DNA of 53,180 bases from JAZGER01 sp036480335 (GCA_036480335.1 JAZGGH010000122.1:1-53180), one strand, 5' to 3'. Shown: positions 8,349 to 17,712, counted from the stretch's first letter. Notes: generated by a model from the sequence alone, not told the origin. Made by a program: numbers and translations.

Positions 8349-8687
8349 ATGAAATTAATAACGGCAATAATCAAGCCATTCAAACTCGATGATGTTCGTG
8401 AGGCATTGTCAGAAATTGGTGTACAGGGTGTAACCGTAACTGAAGTGAAAGGCTTTGGTCGGCAGAAGGGGCATACGGAACTTTATCGTGGTGCTGAATA
8501 TGTGGTCGATTTTTTACCCAAGGTAAAACTTGAAACGGCTGTTAACGATGATCTTCTGGAGCAGGTGCTTGAGGCGATTAACAAAGCGGCTAATTCCGGC
8601 AAGATTGGTGATGGCAAGATTTTCGTGACCAATGTTGAGCAGGCTATCCGTATTCGTACCGGTGAAACCGGTCCCGAAGCACTTTAA
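8349..8687 (+). CDS. glnK: PII signal-transduction protein GlnK/GlnB
   Basis: This is a 112-residue PII protein, the standard length. It has the N-terminus MKLITAIIKPFKLDDVREAL, the T-loop GHTELYRGAEYVVDFLPK with the uridylylation site Tyr51, and the C-terminal KIFVTNVEQAIRIRTGE block. PII trimers sense 2-oxoglutarate, ATP/ADP and glutamine, and GlnK plugs the Amt channel when ammonium is high. It lies 13 bases before the amt gene, which favours the GlnK role over GlnB. The preceding outer-membrane gene is 60 bases upstream on the same strand and shares the predicted sigma-54 promoter. Confidence 0.95.
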   Translation: MKLITAIIKPFKLDDVREALSEIGVQGVTVTEVKGFGRQKGHTELYRGAEYVVDFLPKVKLETAVNDDLLEQVLEAINKAANSGKIGDGKIFVTNVEQAIRIRTGETGPEAL

Positions 8688-8700
8688 GGAGCGCTAAGAA

Positions 8701-9984
8701 ATGGAAAACAACATATTAGAATTACAATATGCAATGGATACCTTTTACTTTCTTGTAATGGGTGCATTGGTTATGTGGATGGCGGCAGGCTTCTCAATGT
8801 TAGAAGCCGGTTTGGTTCGTTCAAAAAGTACCACTGAAATCTTAACCAAGAATATCGCGTTATACGCAATTGCTTGTACAGCTTATCTCGTGATTGGTTA
8901 CGATATTATGTATGACGGGGGTGTTTTCTTAAAAGATATAGCCCTTGATGGCGCTAAAACTGCTGATGGTATGGTCGCGGCAGTGCTGAAGGAATCAGCA
9001 GAAGCGGGTTTTGGCGGCGATTCTGTTTATTCAAACGCTTCTGACTTCTTCTTCCAGGTGGTATTCGTTGCAACAGCAATGTCTATCGTATCGGGTGCCG
9101 TTGCAGAGCGTATGAAACTTTGGGCATTTTTGTTGTTTGCGGTTGTAATGACAGCATTCATCTACCCGATGGAAGGTGCATGGACATGGGGCGGAAAATC
9201 AGTATTTGGTCTATTTAGCTTAGGCGATGACTTTGGTTTTTCTGACTTTGCAGGCTCAGGTATCGTACACATGGCAGGTGCAGCAGCAGCATTAGCTGGC
9301 GTATTATTGCTCGGTGCTCGTAAAGGAAAGTATGGCGAAAACGGTAAAATCAACCCAATTCCGGGTGCTAACTTACCCATGGCAACGCTCGGTACATTCA
9401 TTCTTTGGATGGGCTGGTTCGGCTTTAATGGTGGCTCTGTACTTAAGTTAGGCGATATTGCTAACTCAAACGCGGTTGCAATGGTATTTTTAAATACAAA
9501 CGCAGCAGCAGCAGGTGGTGTTATCGTTGCATTAATTGTTGCGCGTTTGATGTTTGGTAAAGCTGATTTAACGATGACACTTAACGGTGCTTTAGCAGGC
9601 CTTGTAGCGATTACAGCAGAGCCTTCAACGCCTACACCTCTACAGGCATTAATCATCGGCGGAATGGGTGGATTCATCGTTGTTTTCTCTATTTTAGCAT
9701 TAGATAAAATGAAGATTGATGACCCAGTAGGTGCTATCTCTGTACACGGTGTTGTAGGATTCTTCGGTGTAATGATTGTTCCCTGGACTAATGATGGGGC
9801 CACTTTATTAGGTCAATTCGTTGGTGCCGCTACTATCTTTACCTGGGTATTCTTTGCTTCATTAATCGTTTGGTTCATTATCAAAATGATTATGGGTATT
9901 CGTGTATCAGCAGAAGAAGAGTACGAGGGCGTGGATATCGGTGAGTGTGGTATGGAAGCCTATCCGGAGTTTGTTAATAAGTAA
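8701..9984 (+). CDS. amtB: Ammonium transporter (Amt family)
   Basis: This is a 427-residue inner-membrane ammonium channel with about eleven membrane segments. Both pore histidines can be placed, in SGIVHMAGA and AISVHGVVG, matching the twin-His pair of AmtB. The N-terminal helix has MGALVMWMAAGFSMLEAGLVR. There is no clear signal peptide, as in many Amt proteins outside the enterobacteria. It ends the glnK-amt operon and is followed by a strong terminator. Codon use is odd: by my count about twenty leucines use TTA and only one uses CTG, while flanking genes favour CTG and TTG. This hints at a separate origin for this gene. Confidence 0.95.
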   Translation: MENNILELQYAMDTFYFLVMGALVMWMAAGFSMLEAGLVRSKSTTEILTKNIALYAIACTAYLVIGYDIMYDGGVFLKDIALDGAKTADGMVAAVLKESAEAGFGGDSVYSNASDFFFQVVFVATAMSIVSGAVAERMKLWAFLLFAVVMTAFIYPMEGAWTWGGKSVFGLFSLGDDFGFSDFAGSGIVHMAGAAAALAGVLLLGARKGKYGENGKINPIPGANLPMATLGTFILWMGWFGFNGGSVLKLGDIANSNAVAMVFLNTNAAAAGGVIVALIVARLMFGKADLTMTLNGALAGLVAITAEPSTPTPLQALIIGGMGGFIVVFSILALDKMKIDDPVGAISVHGVVGFFGVMIVPWTNDGATLLGQFVGAATIFTWVFFASLIVWFIIKMIMGIRVSAEEEYEGVDIGECGMEAYPEFVNK

Positions 9985-10001
9985 TTGATTGCTGTGTTGG
10001 G

Positions 10002-10030
10002 AAAAAGGGCGCTTCGGCGCCCTTTTTTTT
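10002..10030 (+). terminator. Rho-independent terminator after amt
   Basis: An AAAGGGCGC stem pairs with GCGCCCTTT around a TTCG tetraloop (10013-10016), followed by a T tract to 10030. It lies 18 bases after the amt stop and ends the nitrogen operon. Confidence 0.93.
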
Positions 10031-10073
10031 GATAATGTTTTCCCTGGTTGTTTTGTTCATCCCTCAATGGTCG

Positions 10074-10619
10074 TTAGCCCGGAAGTTGTTGTCTGGCAAG
10101 CCGATGTTTTTTATGCAGCATAGTTAGCCGTTGTGCCAGTTTTCCACGCCGCTCCAGTAGCGCATTCGTCCATAATAGTCGACTAACCAGGTAGGCCAGA
10201 ATGGCGGCAATGCTGCCTACCAGCAAACACCCCGTCCACAGTGGGAAGCCAATCTGCAGCAGATAATTCAGTGTACTATTCTGTGAGGTCAGCAGAGGGG
10301 GTTGAATCACCCAGGCACCAATCTGGTAGCACAGATAATAAATCGGTCCCATGGTGAACGGATTGGTAATCATGACCATCATCAGTGCCAGAGGCAGATT
10401 GATATGCATGAGGATGGCCAGCAGAGTCACCAGCGCCATCTGAAAAGGGATAGGTAGAAAAGCGATGAATATACCCACTCCAGCAGCCATTGGGATGGTG
10501 CGTTTGTTTAGGGCAAAAAGGCAGGGGATGTTCAGATTAAAACCCAGGCGACGAATCAGCCAGTGACCGCTAACGGTTTTTCTTGTGGGTAATATCTGCT
10601 GTAGGAATTGCCGGAACAT
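10074..10619 (-). CDS. DUF2062 domain membrane protein
   Basis: This is a 181-residue protein of the DUF2062 family. It has a central hydrophobic region of two to three membrane segments with the family motif ITNPFTMGPIYYLCYQIG, preceded by GVGIFIAFLPIPFQM. The C-terminus is basic. Function is unknown; relatives occur alone or fused to glycosyltransferases. It lies 253 bases downstream of tsaC on the same strand. No convincing gene was found in that gap. Confidence 0.82.
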   Translation of the reverse strand: MFRQFLQQILPTRKTVSGHWLIRRLGFNLNIPCLFALNKRTIPMAAGVGIFIAFLPIPFQMALVTLLAILMHINLPLALMMVMITNPFTMGPIYYLCYQIGAWVIQPPLLTSQNSTLNYLLQIGFPLWTGCLLVGSIAAILAYLVSRLLWTNALLERRGKLAQRLTMLHKKHRLARQQLPG

Positions 10620-10872
10620 GGTGTCGTCTGGTTCGCTCTTGTATCCAAAGTGTCTGCTGGGCGTATCGGGATATGAGAGTTGATCTTGATCGGTAGTGTA
10701 TTTTTAGATTGAGTTTTGTGAAGGATGTCACAATCATGCTGACGAAAGGCAGCCAGTAGGGGATCGAGCGATAAGTGGATCCACGGAATTTACCGGCCCC
10801 GTTAAGCCGAGTCCAGATTAACGTCAGAATATTTGTGACAAAACCTGACCGTATTTTGAACACGCGTGGAAG

Positions 10873-11439
10873 TTAATCACGTATTGGTTGAATATTGTTT
10901 GGTGTGCGAATAGTCGAAGGTCGAGGTTCATGGCCCAGATCACCGGGGACAATATATTCCAGAGTATGCGCGAATTGTTTGATCAACTGATGTTTTTGCT
11001 GGATGGGTGGAAAATTGCTGCGATTGGCACTGGTTGAAACCAGTGGTCCCTGCCAGGCGGTACAAAGGGCTCTACAAACAGGATGTGCTGAGAGTCTGAC
11101 GGCGAGTGTGTCGTGATCGCCCGTTAACCATCGAGGGCAATCCGGACGTGCGGGTAATATCCAGGTGGTATGGCCCGGCCAGGTTGCGGCCAGTTGTTTT
11201 TGTATGTTTTTGTTAATCGGTAGCAGAAAAGGCTTGAGACTTGCCAGATCGGCTGCAATTAGAATCAGGCCCTTGCCGATGGCACGTTGTTTAATCGCCA
11301 GCAGGCGATGAATGGCCTGTGGGTTAAGTGGGTCGCAGCCGAGGCCAAAGACGGCTTCGGTGGGATAGCCGATGATGCCGCCCTGTTGCAATACCTGAAC
11401 AGCGCGTTTGATCTGAAAAGCGGATGGGCAGACGCTCAA
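10873..11439 (-). CDS. tsaC: L-threonylcarbamoyladenylate synthase, TsaC/YrdC family
   Basis: This 188-residue YrdC-domain protein makes threonylcarbamoyl-AMP from threonine, bicarbonate and ATP, for the t6A37 modification of ANN-decoding tRNAs. Characteristic blocks are GGIIGYPTEAVFGLGCDP, the KQRAIGKGLILIA basic stretch, and PLVSTSANRSN. The length fits bacterial TsaC and lacks the Sua5 C-terminal domain. The start codon is TTG at 11439, which overlaps the TGA stop of topA (TTGA). No better start lies nearby, so translation is probably coupled to topA. This topA-tsaC order is common in gammaproteobacteria. Confidence 0.92.
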   Translation of the reverse strand: MSVCPSAFQIKRAVQVLQQGGIIGYPTEAVFGLGCDPLNPQAIHRLLAIKQRAIGKGLILIAADLASLKPFLLPINKNIQKQLAATWPGHTTWILPARPDCPRWLTGDHDTLAVRLSAHPVCRALCTAWQGPLVSTSANRSNFPPIQQKHQLIKQFAHTLEYIVPGDLGHEPRPSTIRTPNNIQPIRD

Positions 11440-13754
11440 TCCGTCTGTTCATCACTGGATGGCGATTCTTCTTCCTCTTCCTCCCACGGTTCTGCAAAGC
11501 GACACTCTTTTTGAGGGCAGACGCGTTCGGTGCCGCGTTTTTTAGTGGTTTTGACTGATAATATCGGCCAGTTACATTCAGGGCAGGGACCAGGTACTGG
11601 CTTGTTCCAGATGGCGTAGTCGCAATCCGGATATCCGGCACAGGAAAAGAAAATTTTACCGCGCCGTGATTTGCGCTTGAGAATATTGTTTTTGTTGCAT
11701 TTGGGACATTCGATACCGGTGTCTTCCGGTTGCTCCAGTGGTTCAATGTGTTTGCAGTCCGGGTAGGTGCTGCAGCCGATGAATTTACCATAACGACCCG
11801 TGCGGATGATCAGTGGCGAGTCACATTCCGGGCAGGAGCGACCTTCAACCACTTCCGGCTCCGAGCTGCTTTCATCGCCATCGATATTGCGCGTGTAATC
11901 GCACTCCGGGTAACCGCTGCAGCCAACAAAGCGGCCGCGTTTGCCAAGCCGGATATTCAGTTGTTTATCGCATTTCGGGCACTTTTCATCCATCGGCTCG
12001 GTGGTAACTTCACTGCGTGAAACGCTGGTTTCCTTGTCATCTACCAAGTTTTTGAAAGGGGTCCAGAATTCCTTCATTAACGGTACCCATTCCTTTTCTC
12101 CACGCGAGACAGCATCCAGCTCATCTTCCAGATTAGCCGTAAAATCGTAGTCGACATACTTGGTGAAATGGTTAGCAAGGAACTTGCTGACGACTCGGCC
12201 CACATCGGTAGGGAAAAAGCGGCGTTTATCCAGCGTGACATATTCCCGGTTTTGCAGAGTGGAAATAATCGAGGCATAAGTCGATGGGCGACCAATGCCA
12301 TGTTCTTCCAGAGATTTTACCAGGCTGGCTTCACTGTAGCGCGGTGGCGGCTCAGTGAAATGTTGCTCTGGTCGGATCTCTAGCAGCTTGACCGTATCGC
12401 CTTTTTTCATTGGCGGTAACTGGTTGTCGTCGTCTGCCACTTTTTTGGCATCGTCAATGCCTTCCTGGTAAACCTTGATAAAACCGGGCTTGACCAGTGT
12501 TGAACCGGTGGCACGAATCCGGTTGCCTTTGCCGCATTCGAATTCAACCCCGACCGTATCAATGGTTGCGTGCATCATCTGACAGGCAACGGTACGTTTC
12601 CAGATCAGGTTGTACAGTTTGAATTGTTCGACAGACAGATTTCGCTTGATATCATCCGGCAGGTTACGTGCAGAAGTTGGGCGGATAGCCTCGTGTGCTT
12701 CCTGGGCATTTTTTGCCTTGGTTTTGAATTTTCTGGGTTTGTCGGGCAGGTTTTCCTTGCCATAGCGTTCAACAATCAGCTCACGAATTTCATCCACGGC
12801 TTCATTGGCCAGATTGACCGAGTCAGTACGCATGTAGGAGATCAGACCGACAGCACCCTCGCCGATATCGATGCCTTCATACAGTTGTTGTGCGACTCGC
12901 ATGGTACGACTGGCACCAAAGCCAAGCTTGCGTGAGGCTTCCTGTTGCAGAGTCGAGGTGGTAAACGGGGCGGTTGGATTGCGTTTGCGTTGTTTCTTTT
13001 CAATGCTGTCAACAAGCAGTGTGCCATTCGCGGCCTTAACCAGTTCTGCAGTTACTTCGTTAGCTTTCGATTCTTCAGTTACTGTGAACTGTTCGAGTTT
13101 ATCCCCGTGTAGCAGAGTCAGCTTGCCGGAGAAGGCCTGTTTGTCTTTTTCCAGATCCGCTTCGATACTCCAGTATTCTCTGCTAACAAACTTTTCAATA
13201 TCATCTTCGCGCTCACAGATCATACGCAGGGCAGGGCTCTGGACGCGTCCTGCCGAGAGTCCGCGGCGGATTTTTTTCCATAACAGGGGCGACAGGTTAA
13301 AGCCAACCAGATAATCCAGAGCCCGTCTTGCCTGCTGAGCATTGACAAGTTCTTCCGACAGTTCACGCGGGTTTTTCATCGCTTCGAGGATTGAGTTTTT
13401 TGTGATCTCATGGAAGATAACGCGGAAGACCTGCTTGTTTTTCAGCAGTTTGCGATCTTTTAACAGTTCATAAAGATGCCAGGAAATGGCCTCACCTTCG
13501 CGATCCGGGTCAGTTGCCAGGTACAGGTTATCCGCTTTTTTCAGCTCCTTGACGATGGCATCTACATGGCGAGCGTTGCGCTCAATGAGCTGATATTTCA
13601 TGGCAAAGTCGTTATCAGGATCAACCGCGCCTTCTTTTGGAACGAGGTCACGCACATGACCATAGGAGGCCAGTACCTTGAAGCCTTTGCCGAGGTATTT
13701 TTCGATGGTTTTGGATTTCGCCGGCGATTCGACGATGACAATATTTTTACTCAT
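11436..13754 (-). CDS. topA: DNA topoisomerase I
   Basis: This is a 772-residue type IA topoisomerase that relaxes negative supercoils. The Toprim domain begins IVESPAKSKTIEKYLG and includes ATDPDREGEAISWHL. The catalytic tyrosine is Tyr307 in GLISYMRTDS. The C-terminus holds several four-cysteine zinc-ribbon domains (CPKCDK...CSGYPEC, CPECDS...CSTYPDC, CPKCNK...CAGYPDC), then a further CPECNW...CPQKEC pair and an acidic tail. It is the third gene of a dprA-smg-topA-tsaC run and starts 9 bases after smg ends. Confidence 0.97.
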   Translation of the reverse strand: MSKNIVIVESPAKSKTIEKYLGKGFKVLASYGHVRDLVPKEGAVDPDNDFAMKYQLIERNARHVDAIVKELKKADNLYLATDPDREGEAISWHLYELLKDRKLLKNKQVFRVIFHEITKNSILEAMKNPRELSEELVNAQQARRALDYLVGFNLSPLLWKKIRRGLSAGRVQSPALRMICEREDDIEKFVSREYWSIEADLEKDKQAFSGKLTLLHGDKLEQFTVTEESKANEVTAELVKAANGTLLVDSIEKKQRKRNPTAPFTTSTLQQEASRKLGFGASRTMRVAQQLYEGIDIGEGAVGLISYMRTDSVNLANEAVDEIRELIVERYGKENLPDKPRKFKTKAKNAQEAHEAIRPTSARNLPDDIKRNLSVEQFKLYNLIWKRTVACQMMHATIDTVGVEFECGKGNRIRATGSTLVKPGFIKVYQEGIDDAKKVADDDNQLPPMKKGDTVKLLEIRPEQHFTEPPPRYSEASLVKSLEEHGIGRPSTYASIISTLQNREYVTLDKRRFFPTDVGRVVSKFLANHFTKYVDYDFTANLEDELDAVSRGEKEWVPLMKEFWTPFKNLVDDKETSVSRSEVTTEPMDEKCPKCDKQLNIRLGKRGRFVGCSGYPECDYTRNIDGDESSSEPEVVEGRSCPECDSPLIIRTGRYGKFIGCSTYPDCKHIEPLEQPEDTGIECPKCNKNNILKRKSRRGKIFFSCAGYPDCDYAIWNKPVPGPCPECNWPILSVKTTKKRGTERVCPQKECRFAEPWEEEEEESPSSDEQTD

Positions 13755-13763
13755 GAATCAGGT

Positions 13764-14243
13764 TTAGTGTAGGTATCCAGAGAGGTTTTCGAAAACCAGA
13801 TCTTCAATCCAGGCATAGGCAGCTTCTTCACCAGGCTGATTGAATAGCACCATCAGTACCACCCATTTGAGCTGATCAATATCAAAATCGTTGGTGGCGA
13901 GTGCCATCACCCGCTCAATCACATGTTCCCTGCTGGCCGGGCTGAGTATGCCCATTTGTTCCAGGAACAACAGAAAACCTCGGCTTTCCGTATCCAGTCT
14001 TACCAGTTCAGTATCAGAATAGAGTCGAATTGCGTGGCTGAATTGTGTCGTGTGGAGCTGATTTAAGGGTTTTTTTGCCAGCCCTTCCAGCCAGTCAAAG
14101 GCCTGATTGATTTCTATAGGCGGAAATCCCGCTTCTATTAGTTCAGTATGCATGGAGTCACGGTCCGGACCAAACTCCGTTTCATCTGCCATAAAATAGT
14201 TCTCAAACAGATACATAAGAACGTCAAACATATTTTCTTTCAT
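13764..14243 (-). CDS. smg: Smg family protein (DUF494)
   Basis: This 159-residue protein starts MKENMFDVLMYLFENYF and matches the Smg/DUF494 family. It is acidic and helical, with the conserved stretch GFPPIEINQAFDWLEGL and a C-terminal region (WVVLMVLFNQPGEEAAYAW). Smg is found next to dprA and topA across gammaproteobacteria. Its function is poorly defined; a link with DprA in DNA uptake has only been suggested from gene order. Start and stop are separated from its neighbours by a few bases, so it belongs to the same transcript. Confidence 0.9.
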   Translation of the reverse strand: MKENMFDVLMYLFENYFMADETEFGPDRDSMHTELIEAGFPPIEINQAFDWLEGLAKKPLNQLHTTQFSHAIRLYSDTELVRLDTESRGFLLFLEQMGILSPASREHVIERVMALATNDFDIDQLKWVVLMVLFNQPGEEAAYAWIEDLVFENLSGYLH

Positions 14244-14246
14244 TTG

Positions 14247-15392
14247 TCAGATTCTCTTCTCGCTGCGGCAATAGCCTACGCCATGTACTGGCGTAATGTA
14301 ACCATCGAGTTCCAGCAGCAGGAGCATGGAGGAAAGATGATCAGACGTCAATCCACTTCGAGTGATTAATTCATCAATGGTCACTGGATCATAGCCCATA
14401 CACTCGAGTAGTTTTTGATAATCTTCCTGTTCGCTGAGGTTGCTGGAACTGTTATTGACGAGCGGTATTTCTTCCTGTGTCAGGCTGTGTAAAGCCAGCG
14501 CGCCCAGTTCTTCAAGGATGTGCTCGCCGGTTTCAACCAGTTTTGCACCCTGACGGATGATGGCATGGCAGCCGCGTGAAAGTGGGTTATGAATTGAACC
14601 GGGAATGGCAAACACTTCACGGCCCTGTTCCATCGCGGTACGGGCGGTAATCAGTGAGCCGGACTGTTTTGCCGCTTCCACTACCAACACGCCCAGACTC
14701 ATACCACTGATGATACGGTTGCGGCGCGGGAAGTTGGCTGGCAGGGGCGGTGTGCCAGGTGGAAATTCTGAAATCAGTGCGCCAGTATCCGCAATCTTAT
14801 GGGCAAGATCGCGGTTTCTGGCGGGGTATACCCGATCAAGGCCGGTACCCATGACTGCGATGGTCGGTCCTTTTGCATCGAGAGCGCCCTGATGGGCAAT
14901 GGCATCAATACCCAGTGCCAGGCCACTGGTAATGGTTAGCCCCTGATTTGCCAGGTAGTAACTAAAGGATTTGGCCGTGTCTTTGCCTCCCTGAGTTGGG
15001 TTGCGGCTGCCAACGATAGCCAGTTGCAGGTTGTTCAGAATATCGACATTGCCATGCACAAACAGCAGGGGTGGTGGCGAGTCAATTTCAGTTAATAAAT
15101 GGGGGTAGACTGGATCGCTGCGTAGCACAATGTGATTAGCTGTGCCCTGCGCCCATGCGAGGGCATTATCGACCTGTTGCCAGTCGGGTTGCTGCAGCGC
15201 GGTAATGGTTTTTTTAGAGAGTCCGGCCTGTTGCAGATCGTTGACGGAACTGGAAAAAACGGACTGCACGGATTCAAACTGTTCAAGCATGGCAGTGAAT
15301 CGGCTTGAACCGATGCCAGGTGTTTGCAAAAGTGCGAGCCAGTAACGCAGTGTTTCCTGCCGACTGGTTTTTGATTCAGTTTGCGGTTTCAT
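14247..15392 (-). CDS. dprA: DNA processing protein DprA (Smf)
   Basis: DprA loads RecA on incoming single-stranded DNA during natural transformation. The Rossmann-like core shows VGSRNPTQGGKDTA, ITSGLALGIDAIAHQGAL, VMGTGLDRVYPARN and the GALISEFPPGTPPLPANFPRRNRII region, which together define the family. The C-terminal 60 residues form a winged-helix domain. I use ATG at 15392 because a purine-rich GGGACGAGAA precedes it; ATG at 15434 would add 14 residues and cannot be excluded. It is the first gene of the smg-topA-tsaC run. The LysM gene usually found just upstream is here separated by an inserted dehydrogenase gene. Confidence 0.92.
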   Translation of the reverse strand: MKPQTESKTSRQETLRYWLALLQTPGIGSSRFTAMLEQFESVQSVFSSSVNDLQQAGLSKKTITALQQPDWQQVDNALAWAQGTANHIVLRSDPVYPHLLTEIDSPPPLLFVHGNVDILNNLQLAIVGSRNPTQGGKDTAKSFSYYLANQGLTITSGLALGIDAIAHQGALDAKGPTIAVMGTGLDRVYPARNRDLAHKIADTGALISEFPPGTPPLPANFPRRNRIISGMSLGVLVVEAAKQSGSLITARTAMEQGREVFAIPGSIHNPLSRGCHAIIRQGAKLVETGEHILEELGALALHSLTQEEIPLVNNSSSNLSEQEDYQKLLECMGYDPVTIDELITRSGLTSDHLSSMLLLLELDGYITPVHGVGYCRSEKRI

Positions 15393-15570
15393 GGTTATAT
15401 TCTCGTCCCTGAGAGTTTGTGGAGTAAATTCCATGCATCAATCATAAAGGCATTGGATAGAAAACAGAATAGCCAGATTGATTAACGCTGAAGAGTTCTC
15501 GTAATAACAGTATCTGGCATGGTAGTGTGGAACAAGCGTACCAATTGGGGTTTCAGCCCGGGAGAATGCT

Positions 15571-17712
15571 ATGCGATTTATCATATTGGCTGTGTTGTTG
15601 TTAGGTGCTTGCGGCGGTGGTGGATCGTCTTCTGGAACAGATACTAATACGGTTAATCAGGCACTAAAAAGACCGCTCAACACAAGCTGTATCGCGCCCA
15701 CTCGTCCAGAGCGGAGGTCAGCCATCAAATTGACCAGAGCCTGGCCTAAGCTGTCTTTCTCGCGGCCAGTTGCTATGCGACAGGCGCCGGGTGATGATAG
15801 CCGTTGGTATGTGATTGAGCAGGGTGGAACGGCTTTCTGGTTTGATGCGACAGACGAAGCCACCGCGCTGACTACCACCTATCTGGATTTCAGTACCATT
15901 GTGGCTGACCGAGGCGAAGGTGGCTTGCTGGATATGGTGTTTCATCCGGATTTTGCAAATAATCGGCAGGTGATTCTGTCCTACACGGTAGAGGCACCAG
16001 CGGGTTCTACTGACAACATGGTTTCACATTTTTCCCGCATGACTGAACAGACGAATGGCAATGCACTCGATGTCAGTTCGGAACAGACTGTGCTTACCCA
16101 GAATCAGTTTGCTGGTAATCACAATGGTGGCCATATTGATTTTGGAAACGATGGTTTTCTGTATATCGGTCTGGGTGATGGCGGCGGTGGCGGTGACCCG
16201 GAAGAAAATGGTCAGGACACCAGCACTCTGCTGGGCAGTCTGTTAAGACTGGATATTGATGCCAGCTTTCCTTATACCATTCCGGCCGATAATCCATTTG
16301 TTGGCGGCGGTGGTCGGCCGGAGATTTATGCCTGGGGACTGCGCAACCCCTGGCGTTGGAGTTTTGATCGTGTTACCGGCGATCTCTGGCTAGGCGATGT
16401 TGGCCAGAATACCATTGAAGAAATCAACATCATTAAAAAAGGCGGTAACTACGGCTGGGATTGTTTTGAAGGCAATGAAGTGTTTGAAACATTGGCTTGC
16501 CCAGCTAGCAGCGAACTGACAGCACCGGTTGCAAGCTATAACCACAGTGAAGGTATTTCTGTGACCGGTGGTTATGTTTATCGAGGCAATGCAATACCCG
16601 GATTACAGGGTGTTTACCTGTTCAGTGATTTTGGTACTGGTACTCTCTGGGGGTTGTTCCCGGCTGGCAATGGACAGTATAGCCGGCAGGTATTACTTGA
16701 CAGTAATCTGAGAGTCGTCAGTTTTGCCGAGGCCAACAACGGTGAATTGTTTGTCCTGGATTTCCGGGGTGCGATATACCGAATCGAAGCAGATGTTGCC
16801 AGTGGCAGTGTCACAAGCGGCGGTCCGGCGGCAAAATTATCTGCAACAGGCTGTGTGGATGCCGCAATGATTCCATATGGAGTGAATGCACCATTCTGGT
16901 CAGACGGCGCCGCTAAAGAGCGCTTCCTGGCATTGCCAGAACAGACAAAAATATCGGAAATCACTGCAGCAGATTTTGAATTACCGATTGGCGCGGTCAC
17001 TCTGAAACATTTTCGCCTTGCCGGGCAATTGATCGAAACCCGGCTCTATGTGCGCCATCTTGATGGGCACTGGGGTGGATACAGTTATGCCTGGGATGCT
17101 GCGGGGAATGATGCGGATCTGGTCGCGGCCAGTGGAGAAGATCGGCTTATCAACGGCCAGGTCTGGCGCTTCCCGAGCCGCACAGAATGTAATGCCTGCC
17201 ATACTGCGGCGGTGGGTTTCACTATCGGTCTGGAGGGGTTGCAATTGAATGGCGATTTTAGCTATCCGCTGACAGGCCTCACAGCCAACCAGATCACGGC
17301 CTGGGAGCTGGCCGGTTTGCTGGAAACCCCTGCCAGCAATGTTATGACGGCAGGGTTTCTGCTGGATCCGCACGATACGACGGCTGATACCGCCTCGCGT
17401 GTGCGCAGCTATCTGCACAGTAATTGCGCCAACTGTCATCGACCCGGTGGGACAACGCAGAGCAGTATGGATTTGCGTTTTACAACGCCTTTTGCGCAGA
17501 TGAACATCTGCGATCAGAGTCCTGAGCAGGGCAATCTGGGTATTGGTCAGGCAAAAATTGTTGCGCCTGGAGAGCCAGAAAAGTCGGTATTGCTAGAACG
17601 CATCCGTCACAACGACCAGAACAGAATGCCGCCAATTGCCAGTAACGAACTGGATACAGCCGCGATTGCTTTATTAACCGGCTGGATCCAGGCGTTAACA
17701 GACTGTCAGTGA
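15571..17712 (+). CDS. PQQ-dependent sugar dehydrogenase-type lipoprotein with C-terminal dihaem cytochrome region
   Basis: This is a 713-residue predicted lipoprotein. The signal peptide ends in the lipobox LLGAC, followed by a Gly/Ser linker. Residues about 50-410 form a six-bladed propeller of the soluble glucose/sorbosone dehydrogenase type, with GGLLDMVFHPDF, GNHNGGHIDFG, LYIGLGDGGGGGDP, YAWGLRNPWRWSFD and GGNYGWDCFEG. The C-terminal 300 residues resemble the HNE_0200/SO2930-type cytochrome domain and carry two CXXCH haem motifs, CNACH (540-544) and CANCH (619-623). Oxidation of a sugar or aldehyde at PQQ with electrons passed to the fused haems is the likely job; the substrate is unknown. 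It stands alone between divergent dprA and convergent LysM genes. Confidence 0.88.
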   Translation: MRFIILAVLLLGACGGGGSSSGTDTNTVNQALKRPLNTSCIAPTRPERRSAIKLTRAWPKLSFSRPVAMRQAPGDDSRWYVIEQGGTAFWFDATDEATALTTTYLDFSTIVADRGEGGLLDMVFHPDFANNRQVILSYTVEAPAGSTDNMVSHFSRMTEQTNGNALDVSSEQTVLTQNQFAGNHNGGHIDFGNDGFLYIGLGDGGGGGDPEENGQDTSTLLGSLLRLDIDASFPYTIPADNPFVGGGGRPEIYAWGLRNPWRWSFDRVTGDLWLGDVGQNTIEEINIIKKGGNYGWDCFEGNEVFETLACPASSELTAPVASYNHSEGISVTGGYVYRGNAIPGLQGVYLFSDFGTGTLWGLFPAGNGQYSRQVLLDSNLRVVSFAEANNGELFVLDFRGAIYRIEADVASGSVTSGGPAAKLSATGCVDAAMIPYGVNAPFWSDGAAKERFLALPEQTKISEITAADFELPIGAVTLKHFRLAGQLIETRLYVRHLDGHWGGYSYAWDAAGNDADLVAASGEDRLINGQVWRFPSRTECNACHTAAVGFTIGLEGLQLNGDFSYPLTGLTANQITAWELAGLLETPASNVMTAGFLLDPHDTTADTASRVRSYLHSNCANCHRPGGTTQSSMDLRFTTPFAQMNICDQSPEQGNLGIGQAKIVAPGEPEKSVLLERIRHNDQNRMPPIASNELDTAAIALLTGWIQALTDCQ

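Noticed and set aside
9162..9803. 213-codon minus-strand open frame inside amt
   Set aside because: It is antisense to amt; its Pro/Ala/Thr-rich composition comes from the complement of hydrophobic codons.
10570..10863. Minus-strand open frame of 97 codons between tsaC and the DUF2062 gene
   Set aside because: It overlaps the DUF2062 start by 50 bases, has no recognisable domain or ribosome-binding site, and its residue pattern is not clearly protein-like.
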